64,000 bases of DNA, taken from contig NC_013524.1 of NCBI RefSeq assembly GCF_000024985.1, forward strand, positions 1,054,001 through 1,118,000. Direction: 5' to 3'. The notes beneath the pieces are model-generated. The model saw nothing but the letters and a program-made list of their open reading frames with translations, had not been told where the DNA came from and did no database searches. Source of the DNA: Sphaerobacter thermophilus DSM 20745 (GTDB lineage: Bacteria; Chloroflexota; Chloroflexia; Thermomicrobiales; Thermomicrobiaceae). Every line of letters begins with the position of its first letter. The stretch's first letter is position 1. The position numbers and the translations under genes were made by a program. Shown here in pieces: positions 61,714 through 64,000 of the stretch.

Positions 61714-62616
61714 TCAGCCTACCAGTTCTCGGAGCTCACTAATGCACTGCCCTCGTTGTGCGAGGCGCTCCAGTGCGTCCAGTGCCGCTTGTCGTTCAAG
61801 ACCAATGACGACCTGGGTGAATGCGAGCGCGGCCTGCCCCTGATCCTCCCCGGTCAGTACGCCGGGAATGGTTCGAGCAGCATTGCTGCCATCCTGGAAG
61901 GCCCGAACCACTGTGCGCTTCTGCAGGCGGACGTCGCTCTTGGTAATCGTATCCAAAGCGTCCTGTGCGTCGTTAGCCAACTGCCCCATCGTGCCCAAAT
62001 GGCGTCCAAACTCCGCATAGATATCCAGAAGTTCCGTGTTCTCGGTCCCGCACATGGCTCCGAGACGACAGGCGACTGCGCCAAGTTCGCCTGCTTTGCT
62101 CCTGGCAATCTCAAATGCCTTATTCACGTCGACCGAAGCGAGACCCTCACTAGCTAGATCCATGTGTTGGCCCGCCGCAGCTTTCAGCGCGTACTGGGAG
62201 AGCGTTCGACAGAAGTCCGGCACGCGATGCGCGGGGATCTCGGTGCCACCGAGCCTAGCCAGACACTCTTGGGCTAGCATCAAGAGCGCGCTAGCCACGT
62301 TGGCAGCCTGACCTAGACTGGAGGCCGTGACCACCGCCGAAGCGTCACCATCCTCGATCTCATCGAAGAGATCGGCCGCAGCAACAAAAAGCTCCACTGC
62401 TGCCGCTACTCGAGCGGTCGCGGCCTGTGCACCTCCCGCTGCCCGCGACGCTGCACATACCAACATTACCCAGCGCGGGGACGGTGCTCCCCCCAAAACC
62501 TTTCCGGGCTGGCGGAGCGGCAGGTAAAGCAGATCGCGGAACGAATCCGGCCCGGAGTTCTCATCAATGGCGGTCCGAATCTCTTGACCGACCAGTGAGA
62601 AAAGCTCCGGGCACAT
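61714..62616 (-). CDS. ComQ-like isoprenyl transferase (polyprenyl synthetase family)
   Basis: A 300-residue all-helical protein with the trans-isoprenyl synthase landmarks in weakened form: the first Asp-rich motif D-E-I-E-D (85-89, in LFDEIEDGD), the GQHMDL helix (149-154), Lys174 in SKAGELGAVACRLGAMC, and the second motif N-D-A-Q-D (215-219, in GQLANDAQD). DEIED/NDxxD rather than DDxxD/DDxxD is the pattern expected of ComQ-type enzymes that prenylate a peptide. ATG 62616 with a weak ribosome site; 38 bases after the peptide gene. Predicted to attach a prenyl group to the peptide tryptophan. A general prenyl diphosphate synthase is the alternative. Confidence 0.8.
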   Translation of the reverse strand: MCPELFSLVGQEIRTAIDENSGPDSFRDLLYLPLRQPGKVLGGAPSPRWVMLVCAASRAAGGAQAATARVAAAVELFVAAADLFDEIEDGDASAVVTASSLGQAANVASALLMLAQECLARLGGTEIPAHRVPDFCRTLSQYALKAAAGQHMDLASEGLASVDVNKAFEIARSKAGELGAVACRLGAMCGTENTELLDIYAEFGRHLGTMGQLANDAQDALDTITKSDVRLQKRTVVRAFQDGSNAARTIPGVLTGEDQGQAALAFTQVVIGLERQAALDALERLAQRGQCISELRELVG

Positions 62617-62654
62617 ACGATCTCGTTTCTTAGAGCGCGTTCACTACAGGGGGG

Positions 62655-62864
62655 CTATGCCCACCACCCCAACGTCCCGATCGGGGCGGCGTTGAACTTG
62701 GGGCCGCTGGCGAGCTGCAGGCAGAGCTTGCTCAGCGCCGCATGCTCAGCAGCACCCAGGCGGTACTCGCTCAGCGCCGCCGCCGAATCCTCGATCGCAC
62801 GGGCACGGAACTCTGCGTCGGTGAAAAGACGTCGCACGACAGTCTCAACGGTTCGTAGATCCAC
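62655..62864 (-). CDS. candidate pheromone/RiPP precursor peptide ending in GWWA
   Basis: A 69-residue peptide. The first 45 residues (VETVVRRLFTDAEFRARAIE, then DSAAALSEYRLGAAEHAALS) look like the helical leader of Nif11/Franean-type RiPP precursors and of ComX. The C-terminus is GPKFNAAPIGTLGWWA with Trp67 and Trp68. ComX precursors are 50-75 residues with a C-terminal-proximal tryptophan modified by ComQ. Start GTG 62864 has AAGGGAGGT five bases upstream. It is first of the three-gene operon with the prenyltransferase and receptor. No other function is apparent. Confidence 0.75.
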   Translation of the reverse strand: MDLRTVETVVRRLFTDAEFRARAIEDSAAALSEYRLGAAEHAALSKLCLQLASGPKFNAAPIGTLGWWA

Positions 62865-62887
62865 GGTAACCTCCCTTGAACCAAAGC

Positions 62888-62933
62888 GGATACGTTGCCC
62901 CTATTGTACCGTATCCAACCCAACTGTACGCAA
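62888..62933 (-). promoter_or_regulatory. promoter and dyad of the signalling operon
   Basis: TACAAT (62908-62903) is a good -10 on the minus strand, with TTGCGT (62933-62928) 19 bases upstream. GGATACG (62888-62894) and its inverted complement CGTATCC (62910-62916) form a 7-bp perfect dyad with 15-base spacer, spanning the -10 and predicted start (about 62896). The placement suggests a repressor or feedback operator. Confidence 0.5.
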
Positions 62934-63180
62934 GACTTTCCCAGCCTGCCTACTACCAAAAGGTCATCTCCGCGGCGGGGAGGATTGTCTGACCTGATCA
63001 ATTGCCGCGCCGGCTGTGCGCTGCGGCGCATGTGGGCCGACATGCGTCACGGCTCATCGCTCACTCCCTGCCCCTCCCCCAGTCGCGAAACGTGGAGAAG
63101 GACGCGACGACCGATATGTACAACGCACCACGCATGCCGGAAGATGAGGTGTGTATGGCGCTTGAGGGGTGATGTGGGAT

Positions 63181-64000
63181 TCAGAACCCCGCCGTCTCTG
63201 GGCGCTGGTAGGCGATCAGGCGCTGCAGCACCTGCAGTTCCCACGGGTGCCGGTACCACCGGAGGTGGTAGCGCCAGGCGCTGACGGCCCGCAGCAGCCA
63301 GCGCCAGCGGCGACGCAGCCGGGCATCGGTGATCGTGGGGTAGTAGGCGTTCAGCACGCGCTCGAAGTCATGCACCTGACGTCGCAGGGGGTCGTCGAGC
63401 CAGGGCATGTGCGCGCTGCGGCGCTGGGCGAACTCCTGCCACTCGGGACTGATCCATTCATCCAGCGTCTCGGGGAAGCGGAAGCCGCTCACCTTGGCTT
63501 GCTCGTACAGTTCTCCGGCCAGCGGCACCGGGGTGTACATGTAGAAGATGATCTCGGCGTCCGGGTTGACGCGCTTGACGGTGCGGATGAAGTCGAGCGT
63601 CTGGCGCACGTCCGCTTCCGGGTCGGGTGGGTTGCCGAGGACGAAGGAGAACTCGGGCACGATGCCGTAGCGGCGCATCTTCTCGGCGATGGCGAGGGTC
63701 TTCTCGGTCGAGGCGCTCTTGCCCTTGTTCATGCGCTGTAGCGTCTCATCGGATCCGGACTCGGCGCCGAGGAAGACCATGCGCAGGCCCGAGTCGCGCA
63801 TGAGTTCCCAGGTGCAGTCGGAGTACTTCCACAGCGTGTCGATGCGCCCCTCGCCCCACCAGGCGATGCCGAGGCTCCGGATCCGCTCGGCGAACTCGGC
63901 GGTGCGCGCCTCGTGGACGAAGAAGTTGTTGTCGTAGAACTCGACGGCGTCGACGCCCCATTCCTCCACCAGCCGGCTGGCGACCGACGCGGTGCGCTCG
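63181..64000 (-). CDS. B12-binding-type radical SAM protein (5' end outside window)
   Basis: The C-terminal 270 or so residues of a radical SAM enzyme. Features: GVDAVEFYDNNFFVHEARTA (the strand after the cluster motif), GLRMVFLGAESGSDETLQRM, and EFSFVLGNPPDPEADVRQTL. This is the pattern of B12-binding-domain radical SAM proteins. The CxxxCxxC cluster and cobalamin domain would lie beyond the window. The sequence continues through to 64000 with ERTASVASRLVEE. It precedes the signalling operon by about 316 bases on the same strand; whether it belongs to it is unclear. The gap 62934-63180 has no gene. Confidence 0.85.
   Translation of the reverse strand, partial: ERTASVASRLVEEWGVDAVEFYDNNFFVHEARTAEFAERIRSLGIAWWGEGRIDTLWKYSDCTWELMRDSGLRMVFLGAESGSDETLQRMNKGKSASTEKTLAIAEKMRRYGIVPEFSFVLGNPPDPEADVRQTLDFIRTVKRVNPDAEIIFYMYTPVPLAGELYEQAKVSGFRFPETLDEWISPEWQEFAQRRSAHMPWLDDPLRRQVHDFERVLNAYYPTITDARLRRRWRWLLRAVSAWRYHLRWYRHPWELQVLQRLIAYQRPETAGF

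Noticed and set aside
1-64000. tRNA or rRNA genes, including tRNA-Sec
   Set aside because: No cloverleaf or T-loop sequence with proper stems was found by eye; the selenocysteine machinery must lie elsewhere.

Overview
The window is about 68-70% GC, densely packed, with short intergenic gaps. It looks like a chromosome segment of a thermophilic Chloroflexota of the Thermomicrobia/Sphaerobacter type. That assignment is an inference from gene content and codon use; no rRNA, tRNA or other phylogenetic marker was seen.

Layout. 1-8.9 kb: housekeeping and stress genes (methyltransferase, 3-hydroxyisobutyrate dehydrogenase-like enzyme, CorC-type membrane protein, repeated-module membrane protein, a four-gene hibernation-factor/PRC-barrel operon, a house-cleaning NTPase). 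9-20 kb: a repeat-rich stretch with a 234-bp inverted-repeat element, a TetR/ABC-2 exporter operon, two tandem secreted serine proteases with near-identical C-terminal repeats, and a betaine ABC operon. 20-36 kb: accessory metabolism and transporters (MmgE/PrpD, FAD monooxygenase, rhomboid, four MFS proteins, TetR, SDR, cation/proton antiporter, ArsC, threonine dehydratase, alcohol dehydrogenase). 36-48 kb: a tungsten/molybdenum block, with an aldehyde:ferredoxin oxidoreductase and a MoaD-like protein facing a Tat-exported selenocysteine formate dehydrogenase (alpha, Fe-S beta, NrfD anchor, lipoprotein, FdhE, small unknown), then a ModE-like regulator and TupABC tungstate uptake. In the formate dehydrogenase gene a UGA codon splits the reading frame and is followed by a bacterial SECIS hairpin. 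48-58 kb: threonine-synthase-like enzyme, metal P-type ATPase with a separate HMA chaperone, CRP/FNR regulator, amidohydrolase, flippase, glycosyltransferase, unknown protein.

58-63 kb holds the most interesting locus: a three-gene operon with the order of the Bacillus comQXPA quorum-sensing system but a different output. A 69-residue peptide ending in ...GWWA (comX position) is followed by an isoprenyl-diphosphate-synthase-like protein (comQ-like), then a membrane receptor with an extracytoplasmic PDZ-like domain and about eight membrane segments (ComP-like input). The receptor carries GAF, HD-GYP, GAF and GGDEF domains in place of a histidine kinase. I propose a prenylated-peptide signal read directly into cyclic-di-GMP turnover.

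Regulation seen in the sequence: CRP/FNR-type dyads centred exactly at -41.5 from candidate -10 boxes in front of both the formate dehydrogenase operon and the metal-ATPase operon, TetR palindromes in front of two TetR genes and one MFS target, and a dyad over the promoter of the signalling operon. Several small repeat families (GTGCCCGGGG palindromes, GCGTATTGCGTAC inverted repeats, CATCCTGAGCG-type repeats, CCCCTCTCC hairpins) fill gaps between genes.
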